Below, one piece after another: positions 1 to 8,948 of a stretch of DNA of 64,000 bases (positions within the stretch are counted from its first letter, which is position 1; the number at the start of each line of letters is the position of its first letter). A program made the position numbers and the translations under genes. Source of the stretch: Nakamurella sp. PAMC28650 (GTDB taxonomy: Bacteria; Actinomycetota; Actinomycetes; Mycobacteriales; Nakamurellaceae); contig NZ_CP060298.1 in assembly GCF_014303395.1 (NCBI RefSeq), forward strand, positions 5,103,001 to 5,167,000. Direction: 5' to 3'. The notes beneath the pieces were generated by a model. It did no database searches. It worked only from the letters and a program-made list of their open reading frames with translations, and was not told the DNA's origin.

Positions 1-334
1 CGTCGCGGTCCAGCGGCGCGGCCGTAGCGATCCCGATCCCCGGGAGCGCCGAACGCTCGTCCGGTTCGACCCCGACCGCGTGCAGGACCGAGTCGATCAC
101 CTCGACCAGGGCCGAGTACAGCTCTTCGGCATCATCACCCTGCGGATTGGCAATCCTTCTCGCAGAGACGATCTCGCCCAGTTCGGTGACGATGCCGGCC
201 GCGAACTTGGTGCCGCCGACGTCGATGGCCAGAGCGCAGCGACCCAGGTCCAGCGTCCTCCGCCGGTCCCATCCGGTACCGGCATCCGGCGCGGGCCCTC
301 GTTCGTCCAGGGGGGTCAGGTGATTGTTCGGCAC
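1..334 (-). CDS. ROK-family sugar kinase (glucokinase-like), 3' end cut off by window
   Basis: ROK proteins phosphorylate sugars such as glucose with ATP, or act as sugar-responsive repressors. The visible 111 codons hold the N-terminal ATP-binding signature ALAIDVGGTKFAAGIV near residues 34-49, which defines the ROK/actin-like ATPase fold. No DNA-binding helix-turn-helix precedes it, which favours a kinase over a repressor. The most likely start is the GTG at 334; no strong ribosome binding site is visible, so the start is uncertain. The rest of the gene lies outside the window, so the zinc-binding ROK motif cannot be checked and the substrate is unknown. Confidence 0.8.
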   Translation of the reverse strand, partial: MPNNHLTPLDERGPAPDAGTGWDRRRTLDLGRCALAIDVGGTKFAAGIVTELGEIVSARRIANPQGDDAEELYSALVEVIDSVLHAVGVEPDERSALPGIGIATAAPLDRD

Positions 335-386
335 ACCGGGATTCTTGCGCACCGCCCCCGCCCTCCGCTTCGTTTCCCTCCGACCC

Positions 387-404
387 GGGCGGCGGGAGCC
401 GCCC
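387..404 (-). terminator. GC-rich hairpin after the cystathionine gamma-synthase gene
   Basis: A perfect 7-bp stem, GGGCGGC (387-393) and GCCGCCC (398-404), with a GGGA loop lies 30 bases past the stop codon of the gene ending at 434. There is no T-run, as is common for actinobacterial terminators. It separates this gene from the downstream ROK gene. Confidence 0.5.
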
Positions 405-433
405 CGCGACTCCGGCGGCCGGCGCCCGTCAGG

Positions 434-1585
434 TCAGTCCAACGCATCGGACAGGTCAGCCGTCAGGTCCTCGATGTCCTCGATCCCCACCGAGAGCCGG
501 ATCAGGTCGTCCGGCACCTCCAGGGAGGATCCGGTGACGCTCGCGTGCGTCATCAGCGCGGGGTGCTCGATCAGCGACTCGATCCCGCCGAGCGACTCCG
601 CCAGGGTGAAAAGCCGTGTCCTGGAACAGATCTTGACGGCCTCCTCGCGCCCGCCGACCACCCGGAACGACACCATCCCGCCGTAGCGGTGCATCTGGCC
701 GGCCGCCACGTCGTGGCCGGGATGACTGTCCAGCCCCGGGTAGTAGACCCTTCCGACACGGCGGTGGGACTCCAGCAACTCGACGATCTTCTCGGCGTTG
801 TCGCAGTGTTGTTCCATCCGGATGGCGAGCGTCTTGAGGCCGCGCAGGGTGAGCCACGAGTCGAACGGCCCGGCGATCGCCCCCATCGACTTCGCGTGGA
901 AGCTGAACGCCTCGCCCAGTTCGTCGTTCGCGGTGATCAGTGCGCCACCGATGACGTCGGAGTGGCCCCCGATGTACTTCGTCGTCGAGTGCAGCACGAT
1001 GTCCGCCCCGAGCGCGAGCGGCTGTTGCAGATACGGCGAGGCGAAGGTGTTGTCCACCAGCAGTTTCGCGTTCGCCTCACGCGCGATCTCGGCCAGCTCG
1101 TAGATGTCGGCGATGCCCAGCAGCGGGTTGGTCGGGGTCTCGCACCAGATCATCCTGGTGGTGGGCCGCACGGCCGCACGCACGGCGTCCAGGTCGGCCA
1201 GCGGGACGGCAGAGTAGGTCAGACCCCATGGCACACCGATCTTGTCGATCAGGCGGAACGAGCCTCCGTAGGCGTCGTCCGGGATGATGAGGTGGTCACC
1301 CGGCCGCAGGAGGGCCCTGATCGCCGCATCGGCCGCGGCCATCCCGGAGGCGAAGGCACTGGCATGACGTCCGCGCTCGAGGCTGGCCAGCGCCGTTTCC
1401 AGCGCCGTCCTCGTCGGGTTGCCGGCCCGGCTGTAGTCGTAGCCGGCCCGGGTCTGACCGACCACGTCCTGGGCGAAGGTGGAGGTCTGGTAGATCGGCA
1501 CCACCACCGCACCGGTGGTCGGATCCGGCTCCTGCCCGACATGGATGGCGCGGGTGGCGAAACCGTCATCGGTGGGGAGCGTCAT
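434..1585 (-). CDS. metB: cystathionine gamma-synthase / gamma-lyase (PLP enzyme)
   Basis: A 383-residue Cys/Met-metabolism PLP enzyme. The PLP-binding lysine is K203 in HSTTKYIGGHSD, and D178 in LLVDNTFASPY should contact the pyridine nitrogen. The family joins cysteine to an activated homoserine to give cystathionine, or cleaves cystathionine to cysteine, 2-oxobutyrate and ammonia. Sequence alone does not separate synthase from lyase. Actinobacterial members with this sequence are usually called MetB, and some have both activities. With the cystathionine beta-synthase at 3144-4508 it could complete reverse transsulfuration (homocysteine to cysteine). The ATG start fits the family N-terminus (FATRAIHVGQEPDP). 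It stands alone, preceded by a divergent pair. Confidence 0.88.
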   Translation of the reverse strand: MTLPTDDGFATRAIHVGQEPDPTTGAVVVPIYQTSTFAQDVVGQTRAGYDYSRAGNPTRTALETALASLERGRHASAFASGMAAADAAIRALLRPGDHLIIPDDAYGGSFRLIDKIGVPWGLTYSAVPLADLDAVRAAVRPTTRMIWCETPTNPLLGIADIYELAEIAREANAKLLVDNTFASPYLQQPLALGADIVLHSTTKYIGGHSDVIGGALITANDELGEAFSFHAKSMGAIAGPFDSWLTLRGLKTLAIRMEQHCDNAEKIVELLESHRRVGRVYYPGLDSHPGHDVAAGQMHRYGGMVSFRVVGGREEAVKICSRTRLFTLAESLGGIESLIEHPALMTHASVTGSSLEVPDDLIRLSVGIEDIEDLTADLSDALD

Positions 1586-1659
1586 GCGATCAGATTAGTG
1601 GTTCCCGCATCGGCCACCGGCGGCCGGGAGGCCCGCCCCCAGGCGCAGGACGGCACCCC

Positions 1660-2064
1660 TCACCTGGCGTCGTACCGGAGACGGGCGGCGGTGACCGCGC
1701 CGATCTCGTCCTCGACCAGGCCGACCAGGGAGCGCAACCGGGCAGCGACCTGTCCGCCCAGAACGGTCAGGCTGTACTCGACCCGGGGCGGTATCTCCTT
1801 CTGGACGTCCCGGATCACCATGCCGTCGCGCTCCAACGTCTGCAGGGTCTGCGAGAGCATCTTCTCGCTGACGCCGTCCACCCGCCGGCGCAGGGCGTTG
1901 AACCGGCGCGGCTCCTCGCCCAGTGCCAGCATCACCAGCGTGCCCCACTTCCCCGCGACGGCCTCGACCACCGACCGCGACGAGCAGTCGCGCGCGAAGA
2001 TGTCGGCGACCATCGCCTGCGGGACGTCGCCCGTCTCGTTCGCTACCGACGCGGAGGTGACCAC
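1660..2064 (-). CDS. HxlR/DUF24-family redox-type transcriptional regulator (QorR-like)
   Basis: A 134-residue winged-helix protein of the HxlR family; the core runs from about residue 30 (VVEAVAGKWGTLVMLALGE) through a recognition region (SEKMLSQTLQTLERDGMV) to the wing (PPRVEYSLT). It has one cysteine, C27, just before the first helix. That is where DUF24 regulators such as YodB, HypR and Corynebacterium QorR carry their redox-sensing cysteine. It is divergent from a quinone-oxidoreductase-like gene, as QorR is in Corynebacterium and YtfH is beside QorB in E. coli. The inference is a quinone- or oxidant-sensing repressor of the neighbour and of itself. An internal ATG at codon 18 is an alternative start. 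Confidence 0.85.
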   Translation of the reverse strand: MVTSASVANETGDVPQAMVADIFARDCSSRSVVEAVAGKWGTLVMLALGEEPRRFNALRRRVDGVSEKMLSQTLQTLERDGMVIRDVQKEIPPRVEYSLTVLGGQVAARLRSLVGLVEDEIGAVTAARLRYDAR

Positions 2065-2117
2065 CCCTGCAAATTACCCCGCCGAGGACGGCTGGGGGTG
2101 GCGATCGTGCAGAGCAT

Positions 2118-2154
2118 CACTATCGGAATAAGTAGCACTTCCGAAAAGTTAGTG
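2118..2154. promoter_or_regulatory. candidate operator between the HxlR and QorB-like genes
   Basis: Nested inverted repeats lie in the 144-bp divergent spacer: CACTA (2118-2122) with TAGTG (2150-2154), and CGGAA (2124-2128) with TTCCG (2139-2143). This is the AT-richest part of the spacer. Placement between a DUF24 regulator and its likely target suggests the binding site; no consensus was matched. Confidence 0.45.
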
Positions 2155-2208
2155 CCAGAGTCAGCGAAAGCGCGACACCAGGCCATCGACCCCACCAGGG
2201 AGCACACC

Positions 2209-3066
2209 ATGATCGCGATCACCGGAGCCACCGGCAACCTCGGCCGTCTGGTCGTCACCGACCTGCTCGCCGCCGGAGTGCCGGCGGCCGACATCGTCGC
2301 AATGGTCCGCACTGCCGGCCGGGCAGCAGATCTCGCCGATCGGGGGGTGATCGTCCGGGAGGCCGACTACGACCGGCCGGAGACCCTGACCCCGGCCCTG
2401 GACGGCGCAGACAAGGTGCTGCTGATCTCCGGGAGCGAGGTCGGTTCGCGGATCCAGCAGCACCAGAACGTCACCGCCGCCGCGGTGGCGCTCGGCGTCG
2501 AACGCCTGGCCTACACCAGCATCCTGCGGGCGGACACCTCCGGCGTGGCCCTCGCCCGCGAGCACAAGGCGACCGAGGAGGCCATCGCCGCCTCGGGTCT
2601 GACCTACACCTTCCTGCGCAACGGCTGGTACTACGAGACGTCCTTCGGCGATGTCGCGGACACCGTGGCGCGGGGTGTCCTGATCGGCGCTTCGGGCCAG
2701 GGCAAGGTCTCGTTCGCAACCAGGGCGGACTTCGCGGCCGCAGCCGCAGCGGTGCTCCTGGGTTCCGGACACGGCAACGAGGTCTACGAGTTGGGCGGTG
2801 ACCAGGCCCTGACGATGACCGACTACGCCGCCGCCATCAGTCAGGCCTCCGGCACCACCGTCGGCTACCAGGATCTCGGCGCTGTAAGGTACGCCGGCGC
2901 GCTCGCGTCGGCCGGTCTCCCGGCCGCCGTCGTCGACATGCTGACCGACATCGCCCAGGCCAACAGCCGCGGCGAGCTGGCCGCCGGGTCAGGCGATCTC
3001 AGCCGCCTCATCGGTCGCCCGACCACCAGCCCCGTCGACTACTTCACCACTGCGCTGAGCGCCTGA
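2209..3066 (+). CDS. NAD(P)-binding NmrA/QorB-type quinone oxidoreductase
   Basis: A 285-residue atypical short-chain dehydrogenase. The N-terminal MIAITGATGNLGRLVV is the GxxGxxG NAD(P)-binding motif, and the length matches E. coli QorB (NADPH:quinone oxidoreductase 2) and NmrA-like proteins. The ATG at 2209 is chosen because AGGGAG lies just upstream and the Rossmann fold begins at once; the frame is open further upstream but that part looks non-coding. The YxxxK motif of classical SDRs is absent, as expected for this subgroup. It is divergent from the HxlR regulator, which supports a role in quinone or electrophile detoxification. Its last codons begin a tandem repeat (see 3058-3134). Confidence 0.83.
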   Translation: MIAITGATGNLGRLVVTDLLAAGVPAADIVAMVRTAGRAADLADRGVIVREADYDRPETLTPALDGADKVLLISGSEVGSRIQQHQNVTAAAVALGVERLAYTSILRADTSGVALAREHKATEEAIAASGLTYTFLRNGWYYETSFGDVADTVARGVLIGASGQGKVSFATRADFAAAAAAVLLGSGHGNEVYELGGDQALTMTDYAAAISQASGTTVGYQDLGAVRYAGALASAGLPAAVVDMLTDIAQANSRGELAAGSGDLSRLIGRPTTSPVDYFTTALSA

Positions 3067-3134
3067 CGGACCGAGCGCCTGACGGACCGCCGCCTGACGG
3101 CCCAGACGCCTGACGGACCGGACGCCTGAGGGCC
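3058..3134. repeat. short tandem repeat spanning the stop codon of the QorB-like gene
   Basis: About five degenerate copies of a 14-18-bp unit with core CGCCTGACGGACCG start inside the last sense codons and fill the gap to the convergent cystathionine beta-synthase gene. Each copy repeats GCCTGA, so several copies contain a TGA. Confidence 0.8.
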
Positions 3135-3143
3135 GGCAGGCCG

Positions 3144-4508
<1,365 letters not shown>

Positions 4509-4695
4509 GAGAAGTCTCCTTGTCGACGCCACCGGAGGCGCCCTCTTCCACGGGAATGCGCAGCCGTACCGACCACGTCGTGTCCCAGTATCAGGCTATC
4601 GGTCTCGACCCGAGGCCCAGCGCCGATGCTGCCGACGAGCGAACGGAGGAGGTGGTCAGGATCGGCCAGGAGAGCCGGTCGGATCCGGCTGCTGT

Positions 4696-5025
4696 TCATC
4701 GACCGGAGTGACCCCTCGACCGGTTCTGCGCACCGCCCAGTGCGGTGGCCAGGTCGGCCAGGATGTCCTCCACCTCACCGGCGGGGGCCCCGGATCCGAG
4801 CGCGTCGTCGACGAGCACGTGGAGTTGATCGGCGAGCGCATGCACACCGGCATCCGGCACAGCCGGACGGGAGAGGCCGTCATGGGCGCCGGCCAGGTCC
4901 GCGAGCCGTTGCAGCGCCGACCTGGTCTGCGCGATCCGATCCGCGTGCCGCCAGGCGGAGACGTTCCAGGCCCGCACCCGGCGAAGTAGATCGGCGGACT
5001 GCGGGCCCGGCACTGGTGCGTTCAC
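4696..5025 (-). CDS. hypothetical protein, 109 residues
   Basis: Not recognised. It has a leucine/alanine-rich helical composition (LLRRVRAWNVSAWRHADRIAQ and VHALADQLHVLVDDAL), no signal peptide, no membrane segment and no cysteine. It lies between the BAX inhibitor-like gene and cystathionine beta-synthase on the same strand, 40 bp after the former, and could be co-transcribed. The GTG start is only moderately supported. The composition looks like a real small helical protein, but a chance frame in GC-rich DNA cannot be ruled out. Confidence 0.45.
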   Translation of the reverse strand: MNAPVPGPQSADLLRRVRAWNVSAWRHADRIAQTRSALQRLADLAGAHDGLSRPAVPDAGVHALADQLHVLVDDALGSGAPAGEVEDILADLATALGGAQNRSRGHSGR

Positions 5026-5065
5026 CGTGTGGGACCGACTCGGGCTGTGACGGTCTGCTCCGGCG

Positions 5066-5851
5066 CTAGTTGTTCCGGAGATTCCCGAGCAGGCGCAGGA
5101 TTTCGAGGTACAGCCAGACCATCGTCACCATCAGACCGAAGGCTGCGTACCAGGCGTAGCTGGCCGGTGCGCCGACCTTGATGGCGCGGTCGATCTGGTC
5201 GAAGTCGAGCAGGAAGCTCAATGCCGCGATCACGATGATCACCAGCGAGATGATGATCGACAGGGTGCCCCCGCTGCGGAGATGGGTATCGACCCCGAAC
5301 GCACCGGCGATCAGGTTGAAGACCACCAGCACGAGGACGCCGATCATCGCGCCGATCAGCATCTTGGTGAATTTGGGGGTGACCCGGATGGCGCCGGTCT
5401 TGTAGACGACGAGCATGCCGGCGAACACGCCCAGGGTTCCGACCAGCGCCTGCAGGCCGATGCCCGCGTACTTCGGAATGGATTCGAAGATCCCGGTGAT
5501 CGCGCCGAGAGCCACCCCCTCGGCCACCGAGTAGGACAGGATCAGGGCCGGATTCGTCGACTGCTTGAAGATGACGACCAGCGACAGAACCAGGCCGACG
5601 ATCATCGCCGGGAGGGCAAGAGACCAGGTCAGGTGCAACGCCATCGCCAGGACGGCCGAGACGATGCCGACACCGAGCACGGTCGCCGTCTTGGCGACCA
5701 CGTCGTCCAGGGTCAGGAACCGCTCCCTCGGTGGCGCACCGACGGAAGGCCGGGCGTACATCTGGTTGAGGTAGGCGGCGCTGGGGGCGCCCTGCTGCTG
5801 AGCGCCCGGCGGCTGTCTCAAACTGCGGAATGCGGGATTGCTGCTCTGCAC
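5066..5851 (-). CDS. BAX inhibitor-1/YccA-family membrane protein
   Basis: A 261-residue integral membrane protein with a soluble N-terminus of about 55 residues (rich in Gln, Pro, Ala) followed by seven hydrophobic segments. Typical actinobacterial features of this UPF0005-related family are FLTLDDVVAKTATVLG before the first helix, YSVAEGVALGAITGIFES in the middle and the acidic FLLDFDQIDRAI loop near the C-terminus. BI-1 family proteins act as pH-sensitive calcium leak channels where studied; the role here is unknown. The ATG lies in a plausible context with weak ribosome-binding sequence. It has a spacer of about 230 bp upstream. Confidence 0.88.
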   Translation of the reverse strand: MQSSNPAFRSLRQPPGAQQQGAPSAAYLNQMYARPSVGAPPRERFLTLDDVVAKTATVLGVGIVSAVLAMALHLTWSLALPAMIVGLVLSLVVIFKQSTNPALILSYSVAEGVALGAITGIFESIPKYAGIGLQALVGTLGVFAGMLVVYKTGAIRVTPKFTKMLIGAMIGVLVLVVFNLIAGAFGVDTHLRSGGTLSIIISLVIIVIAALSFLLDFDQIDRAIKVGAPASYAWYAAFGLMVTMVWLYLEILRLLGNLRNN

Positions 5852-6002
5852 GACTGGCTCCTTCGACGACAGAAAAATTCCTGCACTGGTGCATCATGCC
5901 CCGGTGGTGCAGGCATCATCCAGACGCATCGTCGGCCGACCGGCCGACGCCGCGGTGCAGTCAGTCTGTCAACGACCCGCGACCGGCCGAAGTTCCCCCG
6001 AC

Positions 6003-6078
6003 GGCAGTGGGCGCCGGGGCCGCAAGGGGCAGTGGGCGCCGGGGCCGCAAGGGGTAGTGGGCCCGGGGCCGCAAGGGG
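6003..6078. repeat. three 25-bp tandem repeats beside the tRNA-Leu 3' end
   Basis: Units begin at 6003, 6028 and 6053 with core GGCAGTGGGCGCCGGGGCC followed by GCAAGG; the third is one base shorter. The array stops 2-3 bp from the tRNA 3' end at 6081, so it would lie in the tRNA trailer. Confidence 0.85.
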
Positions 6079-6080
6079 CG

Positions 6081-6154
6081 TGCCCCCGGCGGGACTCGAA
6101 CCCGCACTGAACCGATTTTAAGTCGGTTGCCTCTGCCGATTGGGCTACGGGGGC
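6081..6154 (-). tRNA. tRNA-Leu (anticodon UAA), short variable loop
   Basis: A 74-nt cloverleaf: acceptor GCCCCCG/CGGGGGC; 3-bp D stem GCC/GGC with an 11-nt D loop containing GG; anticodon stem ACCGA/TCGGT with loop CTTAAAA (anticodon TAA, U33 present); variable loop of 5 nt (TCAGT); T arm GCGGG-TTCGAGT-CCCGC; discriminator A73. It reads the rare leucine codon UUA. The D arm and A73 are leucine-like, but bacterial tRNA-Leu normally has a long class II variable arm, which is missing here. CCA is not encoded. Confidence 0.9.
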
Positions 6155-6200
6155 CGGGCGCGACCATTCGCCCCCCAGACTAGGGCTCCCGACCGGAAGC

Positions 6201-6235
6201 GGTCCGCCCCGACCCCCGACAGCGCGGGGCGGACC
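6201..6235 (-). terminator. terminator hairpin after the Rpf-like gene
   Basis: A perfect 10-bp stem GGTCCGCCCC (6201-6210) and GGGGCGGACC (6226-6235) with a 15-nt loop lies 33 bases beyond the stop codon at 6268. It has no T-run. Confidence 0.65.
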
Positions 6236-6267
6236 GTCACACCACGGAAGGCACACTACGGAAGGCC

Positions 6268-7626
6268 TCAGCTGGTGACCGTGCGGCAGGTCAGCAGTCT
6301 GCTGGCGACCCCGACGGTTCCCATCGCGTAGACGCACAGTTGGTTGGCGCCCTTCTTCAGGATCATGGCCGCGGTGAACTCATGACCCGGCAGGGAGGCG
6401 GGCACCACGTGGACGCTCCGGTTGAGAACCAGACGCATGCTCGTCGTGACGCTCGATGCATTCGGGTCGTAGCCGAACCCGGAGAGCTTCGCGGTCCGCC
6501 CCGAGACGGTCACCGGACTCACGCCCCCGACGGGAAGCGCGACGTTGAAGACTTTGCAGCCCAACGACTTCACGCGGTTCCCACTGACTCCCTGGGCCTG
6601 CACGCAGACCGTGTTGCGCCCGGTGCGCAGTCCGTAGACCTCGCGCAACCCATGCCGTCCCGAGATGCCGAGCATGCGGTTCACGGTTCCGGAGGCGCGA
6701 TCGGCGGTCGCATCGTGCCGCACGCCGTTGATGGTGGTGACGACGTTCACGGAATGGTTGGGCATGGCGTTGTCGAAGGCCCAGGCCGCGACCACCACCC
6801 GGCCGAACGACTGGTAGACGAGGTCGTCCCCGAACACGACGGCGGGCGCCTGCACCCTGGAGCAGCCCAGTGCGACGGTGCGCGTCCCTCCCAGCGGCAG
6901 CACGGACACGCAGACCCGGTAGGAACCGGCCTGCGCCGGCGAGGCGAAGGAGAAGCCGTGTCGGCCGGTCAGTTTTCTGATCCGGTTGACCTCCGGGCGG
7001 ACGACGCCCGTCGTGACGTTCGTGGTCCGGCCGTTGATGGAGATCGCCACGCGGCTCTGGTGCCCGGACGAGTTCTGGTCGGCGGCCCAGCCACTGACGA
7101 CCAGGCGGCCGCTGCGCGCGTCGTAGTAGGGCCGGTCGACGCCGCCGACCTGGTCGATGGCCACCGGCTTGGGCACCGCTCTCGCGAGCGCAGCCCTGAC
7201 CGGCACGGGAGCCGGACCACCGGATCCGCCGGCCGGCAGGCCGACGATCGCGGCGCAGGTCCACGGGCTCCAGCCGCGTTGCTGCCAGAGCCGATAGGCG
7301 AGCGCGTCCTGGGTGGCCGGGCTGGCGTCGCTCGGCAGGCCGGAACCGCCGACACTTTGCCACGTTCCGAGATCGAATTGATACGCACCGTAATAACCGT
7401 TACCGGTATTGGTCGCATAGTTGCCGCTTGATTCGCAATTTCGCAGTTTCTGCCAGTCACCGGCCGATGGCAGTGCGCTTGCCGACCCGAAGGTCATCAC
7501 CACCGCTCCGATGGCCAACAGCACCGAGATGGATCCGGCAACCGCGCGGTTGCGACGCAAACGGGCCCGAATTCGGGCCCGTTTCTCGGTTCTCAGCTCG
7601 GCGGTCGGCTGTTCATTCGTGTGCAT
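6268..7626 (-). CDS. secreted Rpf-like transglycosylase-domain protein
   Basis: A 452-residue exported protein. Residues about 28-52 form a signal/anchor after a basic N-terminus. Residues 56-128 are a resuscitation-promoting-factor (lysozyme-like) domain: catalytic-type E65 in NCESSGNY, then YYGAYQF and a WSPWTCA end, with C64 and C124 placed for the Rpf disulfide. Rpf domains cut peptidoglycan and promote exit from dormancy. The 320-residue remainder holds about three beta-rich repeats, each with a pattern like VSGWAADQN or VVAAWAFDN; they resemble secreted actinobacterial surface repeats and might bind cell wall, which is inference. ATG at 7626 is preferred over TTG at 7629. Upstream GAGAGAG may be the ribosome binding site. 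Confidence 0.87.
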   Translation of the reverse strand: MHTNEQPTAELRTEKRARIRARLRRNRAVAGSISVLLAIGAVVMTFGSASALPSAGDWQKLRNCESSGNYATNTGNGYYGAYQFDLGTWQSVGGSGLPSDASPATQDALAYRLWQQRGWSPWTCAAIVGLPAGGSGGPAPVPVRAALARAVPKPVAIDQVGGVDRPYYDARSGRLVVSGWAADQNSSGHQSRVAISINGRTTNVTTGVVRPEVNRIRKLTGRHGFSFASPAQAGSYRVCVSVLPLGGTRTVALGCSRVQAPAVVFGDDLVYQSFGRVVVAAWAFDNAMPNHSVNVVTTINGVRHDATADRASGTVNRMLGISGRHGLREVYGLRTGRNTVCVQAQGVSGNRVKSLGCKVFNVALPVGGVSPVTVSGRTAKLSGFGYDPNASSVTTSMRLVLNRSVHVVPASLPGHEFTAAMILKKGANQLCVYAMGTVGVASRLLTCRTVTS

Positions 7627-7952
7627 CAAGTCGGCTCTCTCTCAGGTCAGCTTTCGCAGGTCAGACCCCCTGGTCATACCTCGTGCCATCAAGCGGCCGG
7701 CCGGACCGCTTCGGGTACGTTACCTGAACGAGATAGAGAAGTTGCAATCGAGGACCAACAAACTTTTGAATGCACCCAGAACCGCCGAGGAATTGATCAT
7801 GAAACGACGGGTGAGCAGGTAAATTGCGCAATGCGAACTACCTAGGCGTCAGCACCTTTTCGTCGTTGACACAAGATCCATTGCCGGTAGCGTCGGATGG
7901 GCGCATTCCGAGCTCGTCGGCCAGGATTCCTGCAGGTCGCGCCGGGATTCCA
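7627..7952. other. intergenic region upstream of the Rpf-like gene
   Basis: 326 bp between the Rpf-like start and the end of ppx. It is less GC-rich than its surroundings near 7730-7870. I searched by eye for a ydaO-type cyclic-di-AMP riboswitch, which precedes some actinobacterial rpf genes, and did not find its conserved core. No gene is supported. Confidence 0.5.
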
Positions 7953-8948
7953 CTAGCCGAGCGACAGCGCGAGCCCGTCCAGGATGTCGTGCTCCGAGAC
8001 CGTGATCTCCTGGACGAATTCCCGTCCCACCCGCTGCGCGAACTGCGAGAGCAACGTCGAGAGGACGAGCGCGCCGCCGCCGATCACGTCGACCCGTCCC
8101 GGATGCATGTAGCCCAGGGCGGCACGGTGCGCGCGGGTGGCACCCAGCAGCATGTCGGTCACCTCGTGCACGCGGCGGAAGCCGATCTTCGACAGGTGGA
8201 TCCGTGCGGGGTCGTAGGTGGGCAGGCGCAGTGCCGCCGCGGCGACCGTGGTGGCCGTGCCCGAGACCGGCACCAGTCGCCGCACGGACCTCAGCGGAAG
8301 AGCAGCCAGCCCCTGGGCCAGCACGGTCCTGGCCCACTCGAACGCCTCGAACCGCTCGGCCGCCGTCGGGGGATCGCCGTGCAGCAGTCGCTCGGTGATC
8401 CGGACGCAGCCGATGTCCAGGCTCTGCCGGCCCTCGACCCGGATCCCACCGCCGACCACGGACCCGACGACCATCTCGGTGGACCCACCACCGATGTCCA
8501 CCACCAGGAAGGGTCCGGTGCCCGGATCGAGATCTCCGACCGCCCCGCGGAACGATAGTTCCGCCTCCTCGACCCCGGTGATCACCTCGGGCTCCTGACC
8601 GAGCGTCGAGACCACCATCGCCACGAAGTCGGAACGGTTCGCCGCGTCCCTGGTGGCCGAGGTCGCTGCCATCCGCACCTGCACCGCACCACAGGTCCGC
8701 AGGATCGCCGTGTAGTCGGCCAACGCACTCCAGGTGCGGTCGATGGCCGCCGTGGACAACCGGCCGGTGGCGTCCACGCCCTCGCCCAGTCGGACGACCC
8801 GCATCTCGCGATGGACGTCGGTCAGCTTCACCACCCCGTCCACCCGCGCCAGATCGGCGACCAGCAGACGGATCGAGTTCGTCCCGCAGTCGATCGCCGC
8901 CACCCGACGGGAGGTCTCGAACTCGCCGCCGACACCATGCCTTCCCAC
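7953..8948 (-). CDS. ppx: Ppx/GppA-family exopolyphosphatase
   Basis: A 331-residue member of the actin-like ATPase phosphatases that degrade polyphosphate or pppGpp. Phosphate-binding loop 1 is VAAIDCGTNSIRLLVADL and loop 2 is VVDIGGGSTEMVVG; SGTATTVAAAALRL and the C-terminal VIGGGALVLSTLL complete the fold. It matches the two-domain actinobacterial Ppx length and lacks the C-terminal HD domain of long enzymes. Its GTG directly follows the TGA of the GntR gene, so translation may be coupled. In mycobacteria ppx follows eno, the FtsB-like gene and DUF501; here those genes are 6.5 kb away. Confidence 0.9.
   Translation of the reverse strand: MGRHGVGGEFETSRRVAAIDCGTNSIRLLVADLARVDGVVKLTDVHREMRVVRLGEGVDATGRLSTAAIDRTWSALADYTAILRTCGAVQVRMAATSATRDAANRSDFVAMVVSTLGQEPEVITGVEEAELSFRGAVGDLDPGTGPFLVVDIGGGSTEMVVGSVVGGGIRVEGRQSLDIGCVRITERLLHGDPPTAAERFEAFEWARTVLAQGLAALPLRSVRRLVPVSGTATTVAAAALRLPTYDPARIHLSKIGFRRVHEVTDMLLGATRAHRAALGYMHPGRVDVIGGGALVLSTLLSQFAQRVGREFVQEITVSEHDILDGLALSLG

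Noticed and set aside
80-2131. Long forward open frame of 683 residues opposite the metB and HxlR genes
   Set aside because: Its arginine/histidine/proline-rich composition is the antisense shadow of the real minus-strand genes; no domain is visible.
4587-4592. -10-like GATACT before cystathionine beta-synthase
   Set aside because: No matching -35 and a single weak hexamer; too little to call a promoter.
6003-6154. Genomic-island attachment site at the tRNA-Leu
   Set aside because: No integrase gene and no copy of the tRNA 3' end was noticed elsewhere in the window.
7627-7952. ydaO-type cyclic-di-AMP riboswitch before the Rpf-like gene
   Set aside because: Such elements precede some actinobacterial rpf genes, but the conserved core sequences are not present here.
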